A stretch of 64,000 nucleotides of DNA, from assembly GCA_945890645.1 (NCBI GenBank), contig CAMDCV010000007.1, positions 58,470-122,469 on the forward strand. Direction: 5' to 3'. Of this stretch, positions 53,120 through 61,083 are shown one piece after another. Position numbers and translations under genes: made by a program. The stretch comes from Akkermansia muciniphila. GTDB taxonomy: Bacteria; Verrucomicrobiota; Verrucomicrobiia; Verrucomicrobiales; Akkermansiaceae. The notes beneath the pieces are model-generated. The model was not told the origin of the DNA and did no database searches. It worked only from the letters and a program-made list of their open reading frames with translations. The first letter of the stretch is position 1, and each line of letters starts with the position of its first letter.

Positions 53120-53449
53120 TTAAACCAAAACTGTCTCTTCACTTTGATCGTACTGACAGTTCCAGCAACTATCGAAACTACTTGGCACTGTTTCTCGACA
53201 TTGCGGGCAGATCCAATCGGAGCCAGGTTCTTTTGAGCGACCCGCTTCATAATACGGTTGCAACAATGCCATCGCCGCATCGTAGAATTCATCATCGACG
53301 CACAACACCGGATAGAAGGCCGGCCCTTGCAGTTCACTCAATGACGCAGCGTGTTCATTACGAATGAAACAAGGAATGGATGCTTCCTCTAAAATCGATT
53401 GGTAATGGCCGACCATGGAACCGTCGCGACTGCCGAAAATTTCTCTCAT
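53120..53449 (-). CDS. DUF2007-like signal-transducing protein with zinc ribbon
   Basis: The N-terminal ~70 residues resemble DUF2007 (VGHYQSILEEASIPCFIRNE, then PVLCVDDEFYDAAMALL). The C-terminus is a zinc ribbon with CPQC and CWNC pairs. The start at 53449 forms an ATGA overlap with the heparinase stop, giving 109 residues, so the two are translationally coupled. DUF2007 is proposed to take part in signalling, but there is no proven function. Confidence 0.72.
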   Translation of the reverse strand: MREIFGSRDGSMVGHYQSILEEASIPCFIRNEHAASLSELQGPAFYPVLCVDDEFYDAAMALLQPYYEAGRSKEPGSDWICPQCRETVPSSFDSCWNCQYDQSEETVLV

Positions 53450-55248
53450 GGGGATTTCTTGTCTGAATTGATCTGCCAACTGACTCGCAAATCGAGTTGC
53501 TCTTGCTCCGGTGCGATGAATCCGATCATACGGTAACCTTCATTATCGTCTTCTTGCTCGGTCGGCGGTTTCAAGGAAAATTCCTGCCACGCCCCACCAG
53601 TCTCATCGTCACGCTTCAACACCAGAGTTTTTCCATTTTTCCGCAAGAGGACCTGTCGGTCTTTGATCTCCACTGTCGCATCTGTGACCACCGCCCAGCG
53701 CACGGAGCCAATCGGTTTGCGCAGGGAATCGCTCATTTCCACCCGACCACTACCTCGATCAAATGATACACTTCGCATGGCACTCACACACTGTTTCGCA
53801 TAGGCAGTACTGAGGTCGATTTGACATGTCGATCGCGATCCCGATTCACTCCACGGCGTAATCGCGCAGCCTGGCATCGGTGCTTCTTGCAGAGCATCTC
53901 CGATCACCAACGTATTATGCGAGTGATTTTTCAATCGGAAATACTCCCATCGCCGATTCCCGAAATAGCCCGGCAGGTTGTAGTTTTCCTTCCCGAGATC
54001 GATGAACCATCGCACCCCCGCCGCATCATACACAAACGATCCGGCATCCAAATGTCCATGACTCGCGGCACCCGTGCCGCCTTTGATTCCCAACCATGCC
54101 GCATCACGATCCCAACTCGTGCGCGCGAGGGCAATTTCCTGCTCACCGCCAAAGCGCGCGGTCAAGGCAGGTGGCGAGACTTTTTCTGAAACCGATTTCG
54201 GCAGCCATAAAAGATGCAAAGGCTGAAGTCGATCACCCCCCTTGATTGATTCAGATGATGACGTGGCAAGGTATTCCTTCAATGCGTCACGATTCCGCGC
54301 AGGCAATGCACTCTGAGGAAATTGCGAGGCAATCCATGTCTGTGCAGCAGTTGGCACCGACTTACCCGTTCCTCCATCGGCGAAGTTAAAGCTTAACCCG
54401 GTCGGGCCTTCCATGTGAACCATAAACTCCGCCGAGCGTCGCCAGATATCCGCAATGGGCGTTTTCCCAAACAATGAGGCCTGCGCCGCCATGTGCAGCA
54501 CTTGGTAGTTTGTGCCGTAATGCCAGTAACCAGGACCCTCGGGATAAGCACCATCGGGTAGATAAAAGTGAATGCATTTCTCTAACAACTTTTTACTCTG
54601 CTCCATGACTTGCTCGCAACGCTGGGGCTGCACTTCATCGATGGCGATGGCCGCAAACTCCATGCCCGTGCCACATACTTGCGCCCAGTTGTTGGTGGCA
54701 TTGTTCCACCACGGATGAGGATGTTGAATCAATGCTTGCAAGCCCTTGCGGTCAATTTCATCCGCATATTTCGCACGCTGCTCGGGACTCAGATCGTGAT
54801 ACAACCAATCGAATCCAATCGCCATCGCCGCACTCATTTCCGCGGTATCGAGAAAATGATCGGGGTTCCAGTGGGGCATCGCGCAAGCCGCATCCATCTC
54901 TGCTATCACACGATTGAAATATTTTTTGTCCGCAGTCGTACGCCAGGCCCAGGCGCAATGAAGAATGTGATGAAGTGCCAAGCGCGACTCCGCCAGCAAT
55001 CGCCTGCCGTCCTTTTTTTCGAAACGGCAGGTGCGCGATTGAATCACCTCATCGGCGCGTTTGAGTATGTTTTTTTGTAGAGCTGCTGCCAGTGGATCCG
55101 AGGCGATTTTATTCCGCACATCTGCTTCCGCAACTGCGGGAAACAACAATCGTGGGTGAGCCTGATCCGAAGGCCTTGCGGCATGTAAAGGCAACCCACA
55201 GAAAATTACGGACAGGAAGAATACGAAAATCCAACGACACATAGGCAT
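53446..55248 (-). CDS. Heparinase II/III-like polysaccharide lyase
   Basis: The 600-residue protein has a signal peptide (IFVFFLSVIFCGLPLHA), an alpha/alpha toroid domain (WNNATNNWAQVCGTG) and a C-terminal beta-sandwich domain with SHGHLDAGSFVYDAAG, RWEYFRLKNHSHNTL and the family's conserved His and Tyr residues. Such lyases cleave uronate-containing glycans such as alginate, heparin or hyaluronate; the substrate is not predictable. Another Met two codons downstream is an alternative start. No other polysaccharide-degrading genes are adjacent. Confidence 0.85.
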   Translation of the reverse strand: MPMCRWIFVFFLSVIFCGLPLHAARPSDQAHPRLLFPAVAEADVRNKIASDPLAAALQKNILKRADEVIQSRTCRFEKKDGRRLLAESRLALHHILHCAWAWRTTADKKYFNRVIAEMDAACAMPHWNPDHFLDTAEMSAAMAIGFDWLYHDLSPEQRAKYADEIDRKGLQALIQHPHPWWNNATNNWAQVCGTGMEFAAIAIDEVQPQRCEQVMEQSKKLLEKCIHFYLPDGAYPEGPGYWHYGTNYQVLHMAAQASLFGKTPIADIWRRSAEFMVHMEGPTGLSFNFADGGTGKSVPTAAQTWIASQFPQSALPARNRDALKEYLATSSSESIKGGDRLQPLHLLWLPKSVSEKVSPPALTARFGGEQEIALARTSWDRDAAWLGIKGGTGAASHGHLDAGSFVYDAAGVRWFIDLGKENYNLPGYFGNRRWEYFRLKNHSHNTLVIGDALQEAPMPGCAITPWSESGSRSTCQIDLSTAYAKQCVSAMRSVSFDRGSGRVEMSDSLRKPIGSVRWAVVTDATVEIKDRQVLLRKNGKTLVLKRDDETGGAWQEFSLKPPTEQEDDNEGYRMIGFIAPEQEQLDLRVSWQINSDKKSP

Positions 55249-55329
55249 GACTACGCCCGGCGCTTGGGAAAACTTGCAGGCGATTGCCCCATGCGCTCGA
55301 TTACTCCATGAGAATCTTAAATCAATTTT

Positions 55330-57129
55330 TCAAGCCTCCCCCGCTGCTTCAAGAAGCTTGCGGAAGGTGCCCGGCTGCGCTTGCAGTTCTTCGAAGTTCC
55401 CCTGGGCCACCACGCGACCGCGCTCAAGAACGACAATGCGCTTCGCCATACGAATCGTGGAAAAACGATGCGCGATCAAGAATGTCGTGCGTCCCTCGCA
55501 GAGAATTTGCAAGGACTCTGCCACCGCCGCTTCACTCTCCGCATCAAGCGCGCTGGTGGCTTCATCGAGAATCAAAATCGGCGCATTTTTCAAAAATGCT
55601 CGCGCCATCGCCACGCGTTGCCGTTGGCCACCCGATAGACTCGATCCACGCTCTCCTACCACCGTCTGGTATCCTTGCGGAAGGCGTTCGATGAATTCAT
55701 GCGCATGTGCTTTTTCCGCGGCGGCTTGCACCTCAGCATCGGTGGCGTCTTCACGACCGACGCGGATGTTGTCGATGATGCTCGCCTGAAACAACACCGG
55801 CATTTGCGGCACGACCGCGATATTGCGTCGCAGATCTTTCAAGGACCAGTTGCGCAAATCACAGCCATCAATTTTCACTTGGCCCTGCAAAGGATCGAAC
55901 AAGCGCGGCAATAAATTCACCATAGTCGTTTTTCCGGATCCACTCGGGCCGACGAATGCCACCATTTCCCCTTTTTCCACATGCAGTGAAACACCACTGA
56001 GCACGGGTTCATCGCCGTAAGCGAAACTCACATCACACCACTCGACTCGGCCATCGATCACACCGCGTGCCTGAATTTGATCCGCACTCGGCTCGGTCAC
56101 GGTTTCCTCCGCCTGCATGATCATTTCCAAGCGCTCGGCCGCCGCCGCTCCTTGACGCAATACGGCATTCACCGCACCGAGTTTTTTCACGGGCTCATAG
56201 GCCATGAACAAGGCCATACCCACAGCCATAAATTGCTCCAATGACATACCGCGTTGCACACCGAGATAAAGCGCAAAAGCAAAGCCGACCGATGCCACCA
56301 CTTCGATCGCCGGAGATATCATCGCTTTGTATTTCACGACCTTGAGTAACAGACGCAAAATGTTGCGGACCTGTGCGCCATAAGTTTCCTGCTGACGCTT
56401 TTCCAATTGATAGACACGCACTTCTAACGGCGACTGAAGCGTTTCATTGATTGTTGAGGAGGTCTCACCCATCTGCCGCTGCACTTCCTTGCTGCGACGT
56501 GCGATCCGCTTACCCGCCCGTGCGATCGGCAACACACAAAGCGGAATGGAAAATAAGCCGATCAGCGCGATTGCCATGCTGTCTTGTCTCAAGGCTTCTG
56601 AGACTAAATACGTGCTCGCCGCAATCAAAGTCGCCGGCTGCTTGATCAGGTCATTGCTTCCTTGTGCGATTGCATTGCGAATCACTTCCGCGTCATAGGT
56701 CAGTCGCGATAAAAGATCGCCCGACTTATTGCCGTGGTAGTAGCTCATCGGAAGCCGTTGCAATTTTTCGAACGCCATCAAACGGATCTTTTCCAGCACC
56801 ATGAAGCCGGTTTTGTTGATCAGATAGGTGTTCAAATAACCCGAGATTCCCCGCAGCAAAAACAGCGCAGGGATAAACGCACACACCAAGAGAGTCATGC
56901 TCGTCGCCGAGTTGTCGAGCCAATGTTCTTGGATTCGCATCAACCACGGTGGCACCTGCTGCATGCCCTTTTCATCGCGAAACAACAACGGAAACACATA
57001 CTTCACAAGCGTTGGCAAACCAATCCCACTCGCCAGGCCGTAAACCACACCCGCAAGTACCCCGCCTCCGAAAATCCATCTCGCCTCCCACAACAGGGAG
57101 TAATACCGTCGCAAACCGCTCTGTCTCAC
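55330..57129 (-). CDS. ABC exporter, MsbA-like
   Basis: The 599-residue half-transporter has a six-helix N-terminal membrane domain and a C-terminal ATPase with Walker A GPSGSGKTT, Q-loop VPQMPVLFQ, signature LSGGQRQRVAMA, Walker B ILILDEATSALD and switch His in LIAHRFST. MsbA relatives flip lipid A-core or other lipids across the inner membrane. The start is GTG, six bases after a TAGCTT box. It is monocistronic, and msbA's usual partner lpxK is not present. Confidence 0.88.
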   Translation of the reverse strand: MRQSGLRRYYSLLWEARWIFGGGVLAGVVYGLASGIGLPTLVKYVFPLLFRDEKGMQQVPPWLMRIQEHWLDNSATSMTLLVCAFIPALFLLRGISGYLNTYLINKTGFMVLEKIRLMAFEKLQRLPMSYYHGNKSGDLLSRLTYDAEVIRNAIAQGSNDLIKQPATLIAASTYLVSEALRQDSMAIALIGLFSIPLCVLPIARAGKRIARRSKEVQRQMGETSSTINETLQSPLEVRVYQLEKRQQETYGAQVRNILRLLLKVVKYKAMISPAIEVVASVGFAFALYLGVQRGMSLEQFMAVGMALFMAYEPVKKLGAVNAVLRQGAAAAERLEMIMQAEETVTEPSADQIQARGVIDGRVEWCDVSFAYGDEPVLSGVSLHVEKGEMVAFVGPSGSGKTTMVNLLPRLFDPLQGQVKIDGCDLRNWSLKDLRRNIAVVPQMPVLFQASIIDNIRVGREDATDAEVQAAAEKAHAHEFIERLPQGYQTVVGERGSSLSGGQRQRVAMARAFLKNAPILILDEATSALDAESEAAVAESLQILCEGRTTFLIAHRFSTIRMAKRIVVLERGRVVAQGNFEELQAQPGTFRKLLEAAGEA

Positions 57130-57135
57130 TCGCCA

Positions 57136-57165
57136 AAGCTAGCACGCCCCTTCCCGCTCTGGCAA
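57136..57165 (-). promoter_or_regulatory. Promoter of the MsbA-like gene, leaderless spacing
   Basis: On the minus strand TTGCCA (57165-57160), 18 bases, TAGCTT (57141-57136), six bases, GTG at 57129. Confidence 0.55.
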
Positions 57166-57169
57166 TCCT

Positions 57170-57545
57170 GATTTCTTTTGCCCTAGCGCCAATTCCCCGA
57201 CGCTCTCAAAACTCAAATTTGCATTTTTGTCCTTTTTGGGGAAGCCGACAAGAGCACTTCGGCACTTGATGGTTCAGTCGTTGTAGTCATTCGCGTCCTG
57301 GGTTACCACTGATCACGTTTGCGACTAGAGGAGCTTTATAGGACACTTACGCCTAAAACCGTTCGATCCGCATTACATCACGGCCTGCTCTCCAGCATGC
57401 AAAGCTTCGTTCAAAAAATCTGTTAGTCCAACAGAAAACCAAAATGTTACCGGGCGAGGACTGACCCCCGAGATTCACCTAGCGAGATATATTATGGCCT
57501 ACCGGTTGTCGCACTTCAAACTTGAAACTATTAAAGATTTATTGT
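57170..57545. other. Gene-free region holding the left inverted repeat
   Basis: About 375 bases. From 57243 to 57470 it contains the left copy of a repeat whose inverted copy lies at 58200-58345. A short frame ending near 57425 (LEELYRTLTPKTVRSALHH) could be decayed coding sequence but has no start. Nothing else is recognised. Confidence 0.5.
57243..57470 (+). repeat. Left copy of a diverged long inverted repeat
   Basis: Read left to right it carries, in order, GATGGTTCAGTCGTTGTAG, TCATT, CACTTACG, CATGCAAA, CAGAAAACCAAAATGTTACC and GGGCGAGGACTGACCCC. The same blocks in the same order are found on the minus strand at 58345-58200, with base changes and several deletions in the right copy. The inner end is the best conserved part (GCGAGGAC-x-GACCCC). 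Confidence 0.65.
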
Positions 57546-58010
57546 TCAATAGACTGGCTGAAAATGGGTGACATTTAGCCCTTCAAAATCAATACAGAAG
57601 GCATGACCACCATGTTCGAGTTCAATTTCTAGCGAAATACTCCATTCTTCAACAGTATTAGGAAGTATGGCGAGTTTGTTCTTAAGGTTCCGCATGTGGG
57701 GATCTAATCGCTTTTCTCCGTAAGCGTAATTTGAAGCCATCTCATCAAACTTCTCAAGAATCTTTGGCCATAAAACATCCCAGTTGTCTTGTATCCAATT
57801 CACATTCTGAATTTGTTGCGGCTCCCATTCATCGCCAAGTCCCATTCCATCATCCACAAATACCTTCGTAGCCCCGTATGGCGGACATTCTAAAATAAGA
57901 AAAGTCTTCTCTCCGTCTTTGTGCACGTTCTTGATCGTGCTCGGCTTGCAGCACGTAAGACCTACTACAGACAACATCGCAATGATCTTTTTGATGATTT
58001 TGTATTGCAT
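57546..58010 (-). CDS. Orphan lipoprotein, unknown family
   Basis: A 154-residue protein with a lipoprotein signal (IIAMLSVVGLTCC). The mature part is acidic and aromatic, with NWIQDNWDVLWPKILEKFDE and a C-terminal strand segment (HAFCIDFEGLNVTHFQPVY). I do not recognise the family; the compact form would fit a small inhibitor or immunity-type protein, but nothing proves it. The gene is more AT-rich than its neighbours and lies between two inverted repeat copies, which suggests acquired DNA. Confidence 0.6.
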   Translation of the reverse strand: MQYKIIKKIIAMLSVVGLTCCKPSTIKNVHKDGEKTFLILECPPYGATKVFVDDGMGLGDEWEPQQIQNVNWIQDNWDVLWPKILEKFDEMASNYAYGEKRLDPHMRNLKNKLAILPNTVEEWSISLEIELEHGGHAFCIDFEGLNVTHFQPVY

Positions 58011-58126
58011 TATGTTTTATTGCGAACAGTATTTATTAGTAGGCTCCCGTCGTGTGATATCAGGCGGGGTTGACTTTGAAATAAAACGCAAAAAACGTTG
58101 TGATAGCAAGGAATGATTTCGGAATC

Positions 58127-58190
58127 GTGTGTATATCAGATTTTTCAGACGGTCGATTTACGGACTGGCGTCGCTAGCTGATATACACAC
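58127..58190. repeat. Perfect 13-bp inverted repeat, hairpin
   Basis: GTGTGTATATCAG (58127-58139) faces its exact complement CTGATATACACAC (58178-58190) across 38 bases. There is no T-run, so it is not a simple terminator. It lies just inside the right copy of the long inverted repeat. Confidence 0.75.
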
Positions 58191-58199
58191 CCTTACTCC

Positions 58200-58345
58200 C
58201 TGGGGTCGGTCCTCGCGCGGCAACATTTTTCTGTAAGAATTTGGTTTGCATGATATAAAAAAGCAGAACTCATTACATGAAACGTAAGCGTCCAATGACT
58301 ACGATGAGTGAACCATTCACACCGAGGTGCTGTCCACTGTTACCG
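58200..58345 (-). repeat. Right copy of the diverged long inverted repeat
   Basis: On the minus strand it reads CAGCACCTCGG, GAATGGTTCACTCATCGTAG, TCATT, GCTTACG, CATGCAAA, CAGAAAAATGTTGCC and GCGAGGACCGACCCC, matching the left copy block by block but about 80 bases shorter. Confidence 0.65.
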
Positions 58346-58452
58346 GCGACCTACTCAAGATCGATGTGCTTGGGCGGGCAAAACTAGGTTGAGAGCAGTG
58401 CGAAGCCAGCGGTATGACGGGGCAGGCCTTTGCGCTTCAACACGGTAGCACA
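58318..58452 (+). pseudogene. Possible decayed coding fragment
   Basis: One frame reads TEVLSTVTGDLLKIDVLGR, then a stop codon, then EQCEASGMTGQAFALQHGS, then another stop. The second part has the feel of the start of an IS66-type accessory protein (EASG-x-T-x-x-AF), but the match is weak and part of the first segment lies inside the right repeat copy. Confidence 0.25.
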
Positions 58453-58637
58453 TAAGAATCAATAGGGCATTCCCTCGGGAGCACAGGCGCCGGCACACAG
58501 ACATACGTTTTTATTGATAAATCGTCGATCCCTGATAGGTATCTAAACGCATCCGCGCCTGACAGGCCTTTTCGCACATCGGACCAGTCACAGGCCTCGC
58601 CAACATGAAAAAATCTTCAAAAAGAACAAATCATCCT

Positions 58638-59327
58638 ATGAAAACCATTACCAACACCGCCTTGGCATTGCTTGCCTGCTCATTCTCCTTTGCCGGGGAA
58701 AAACAACTTTTCAATGGCAAAGACCTCAGCGGCTGGGAGGGCAATACCGACCTCTGGTCCGTGGAAGATGGCGTCATCACAGGTCGCACGACCAAAGAAA
58801 AACCGACTGCGGGAAATACGTTTCTGGTATGGAAAGACGGCGAAGTCGCAGACTTTGAATTGACCTTCCAATACAAGTTCTCCAAAGCGGGCAACAGCGG
58901 CGTGCAGTATCGCAGCAAATTGGTCGACGCCACCAAATTCGTCGTCAGCGGCTATCAAGCCGACTGTGAATTCGGCACCAAATACAGCGGCATTCTTTAC
59001 GAAGAAAAAGGACGCGGCATTCTCGCCCTGCGCGGACAGCAAGTGAAAATTTCCGCAGGAGCAAAACCGGAAAAACCCAAGATTGAAGTTCTGGGCGAAG
59101 TCGGCAAAAGCGAAGAAATCCAAGCATCGATCAAACAAGAAGATTGGAATGAATACCGCATCGTCGCCAAGGGTGGTCACTTGCAGCATTTCATCAATGG
59201 ACACAAAACCGTGGATGTGATGGATGAAACGGCCGAAGGTGCCAAAAAAGGGATTCTTGCCTTGCAACTCCACGCTGGTCCGCCGATGCAGGTGCAGTTC
59301 AAAAACATCGTATTGAAAGAAGACTGA
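58638..59327 (+). CDS. Secreted DUF1080 (3-keto-disaccharide hydrolase-like) protein
   Basis: The 229-residue protein has a signal peptide (TNTALALLACSFSFAG) and a concanavalin-like beta-sandwich with the family hallmarks KQLFNGKDLSGWEG, NSGVQYRSK, DWNEYRIVAKGGHLQHFING and LQLHAGPPMQVQFKNI. Family members have recently been linked to hydrolysis of 3-keto-glycosides; they are very abundant in planctomycetes and verrucomicrobia. The ATG at 58638 starts the signal peptide; a Met 11 codons upstream would add a basic stretch. An intrinsic terminator follows. Confidence 0.9.
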   Translation: MKTITNTALALLACSFSFAGEKQLFNGKDLSGWEGNTDLWSVEDGVITGRTTKEKPTAGNTFLVWKDGEVADFELTFQYKFSKAGNSGVQYRSKLVDATKFVVSGYQADCEFGTKYSGILYEEKGRGILALRGQQVKISAGAKPEKPKIEVLGEVGKSEEIQASIKQEDWNEYRIVAKGGHLQHFINGHKTVDVMDETAEGAKKGILALQLHAGPPMQVQFKNIVLKED

Positions 59328-59344
59328 ACCTAACGGTCTCACCG

Positions 59345-59380
59345 ACAAAAAAGCCGCCACCAATCGTGGCGGCTTTTTTT
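59345..59380. terminator. Bidirectional intrinsic terminator
   Basis: GCCGCCAC (59353-59360), loop CAATC, GTGGCGGC (59366-59373), with A-rich sequence before and seven Ts after. It serves the DUF1080 gene and the convergent phosphorylase gene. Confidence 0.92.
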
Positions 59381-59389
59381 GTCTCCTGA

Positions 59390-61051
59390 TTACGCGTAGA
59401 TCTTTTCGTAATACTCGCGTGCCATGCGATTGGCGTCGAAAAACGGTGCCACATCATTCATCGATTGCAACACCATACGCCACCAGTCGTTGCGGTGATG
59501 ATAGTATTTCGGACAGATCTCTTCGTTGACAATGTTATAGAGATTCATCATGTCGGAATGATCCCGCATTTCGGGAGTCAAATCCGCAGCTGCAGGAGGC
59601 ACGATAAAAGAGTTTTCCCCATCTTTGCCAAACTCGCAAAACCAGCCATCCCAGGTCGAAAAATTCAGCGAAGCATTCATCGCCGCGGTCATGCCCGAGG
59701 TGCCCGATGCCTCACGGGTCACCACCGGATTGTTGAGCCAAACGTCGCTACCGTTTTTAAGGTCGCGCGATAACTCCAGTTCATATCCAACGAGCACTGT
59801 GGCGTTCGGGAAAGGCTCGGTGATGTTGATCAGATGATTGAATGTCTCCATTGCGGAATAATCGAAAGGATATGGTTTGCCTGCCCAGATGATTTGCACC
59901 GGCATATCACTCCGACTCAGCAGTTCGCGGAAGAAATGCCGATCTCGCGTGATCAGGTCCGCGCGTTTATAACCCGCGAATCGACGCGCCCACACAATCG
60001 TTAGAACGTCAGGATCCATCAGCTTGCCGGATTGATCGGCGACGATGCGGAATAAGCGCTCCTTCAACTCGCGCTTGCGCTTGCGCAACGCATCGAGGTC
60101 ACCGTGCAAACGAGCATTTTCCAAAATCGAATCCGCCCAGTATTTTTTGTTCTGCGCATTGGTGACATGATCGATCGGACAAATCCCCTCATAGCCTTGC
60201 CACATCTGCCGCGATACTTCACCGTGTAGTTTCGAGACACCATTCGCTTGATGCGAAAGGCGCAGAGCCGCGAGCGAGTGATTGAACGTGTTGTCTTCCA
60301 AACCGATCAAACCGCGAATTTCCGTTAGCGCGACATCACCAAAGAATCCCGCATGTTGCAGCATGTTGACATCGCTTTTCTCATTGCCGGCTTCTTCTGG
60401 TGTGTGTGTGGTGAAGACAAATTTTTGCCGCACCAATTCTTTGTCGCGCACTTGCTCGTAGTAACGAAACAATGCCGAGAGACCGTGAGCCTCATTCAAA
60501 TGATACACATCGGGACTAACGCCCAATTCCTCTAACAGTTTTGCACCGCCACGACCCAGCACCATGTATTGCGCAATGCGCACATTGTGATCGTGATCGT
60601 AGAGGCGTTGTGTAATATTGCGACCGAAGCCGTTGTTTTCTTCAAGGTCAGTGGTCAGGAAAAACATCGGCACCGTGCCAAAGACATCGCCCGGCAAGTA
60701 AAGCGCACGTACGAGCACGTCCTGATCAAATATACGCAAAGAAAACTGGATCCCCGTCTCACGCAAAAAAGCCGGATGCTTGCGACGAAATTGCACCGCC
60801 ATTTCTCGTCCATCGCCGCGCGTTTGATTGTAGTAGCCGCATGTCCAAAAAATGCCGATGCCGCAGAAATTCTGTCGTAGCGCCGCTGCCGAGCGCATGT
60901 GAGATCCCGCTAAAAAGCCCAGACCACCAGAGTAGATTTTGAATGATTGGTCGATGGCAAATTCCATCGAGAAATAGGCTACGCTTTTCGAAAATTGAGG
61001 GTCGATTTCGTACAGATGGGCAAATTTGGCAGGAAGAAAGGATTGATTCAT
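59390..61051 (-). CDS. Alpha-glucan phosphorylase homologue (GT35) lacking the PLP lysine
   Basis: The fold of the short bacterial glucan phosphorylases is clear: VAYFSMEFAIDQSFKIYSGG at the N-terminus, HLNEAHGLSALF, WARRFAGYKRADLI and the EASGTSGM loop. In true phosphorylases the residue after this Met is the Lys that holds pyridoxal phosphate (GNMK in E. coli); here it is Thr455 (EASGTSGMTAAMN). The protein is 553 residues and lacks the usual N-terminal domain of the ~850-residue members. It may therefore be a glycosyltransferase or binding protein rather than a phosphorylase. It follows tdh by 32 bases and is probably co-transcribed with it. Confidence 0.85.
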   Translation of the reverse strand: MNQSFLPAKFAHLYEIDPQFSKSVAYFSMEFAIDQSFKIYSGGLGFLAGSHMRSAAALRQNFCGIGIFWTCGYYNQTRGDGREMAVQFRRKHPAFLRETGIQFSLRIFDQDVLVRALYLPGDVFGTVPMFFLTTDLEENNGFGRNITQRLYDHDHNVRIAQYMVLGRGGAKLLEELGVSPDVYHLNEAHGLSALFRYYEQVRDKELVRQKFVFTTHTPEEAGNEKSDVNMLQHAGFFGDVALTEIRGLIGLEDNTFNHSLAALRLSHQANGVSKLHGEVSRQMWQGYEGICPIDHVTNAQNKKYWADSILENARLHGDLDALRKRKRELKERLFRIVADQSGKLMDPDVLTIVWARRFAGYKRADLITRDRHFFRELLSRSDMPVQIIWAGKPYPFDYSAMETFNHLINITEPFPNATVLVGYELELSRDLKNGSDVWLNNPVVTREASGTSGMTAAMNASLNFSTWDGWFCEFGKDGENSFIVPPAAADLTPEMRDHSDMMNLYNIVNEEICPKYYHHRNDWWRMVLQSMNDVAPFFDANRMAREYYEKIYA

Positions 61052-61083
61052 AGTGGAAAATGTAAAATACAGACGCTTGATGA

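Larger units (their letters stand above)
58011..58637. other. Gene-free region holding the right inverted repeat and decayed sequence
   Basis: About 625 bases. It contains a 13-bp inverted repeat (58127-58190), the right copy of the long repeat (58200-58345) and a possible coding remnant in one frame around 58318-58452. The rest up to the DUF1080 gene shows nothing recognisable. Confidence 0.5.

Noticed and set aside
57385..57425. Short frame ending near 57425 as the C-terminus of a transposase
   Set aside because: The frame is interrupted by a stop a short way upstream, and the residues do not match any family I can name; it is treated as part of the repeat.
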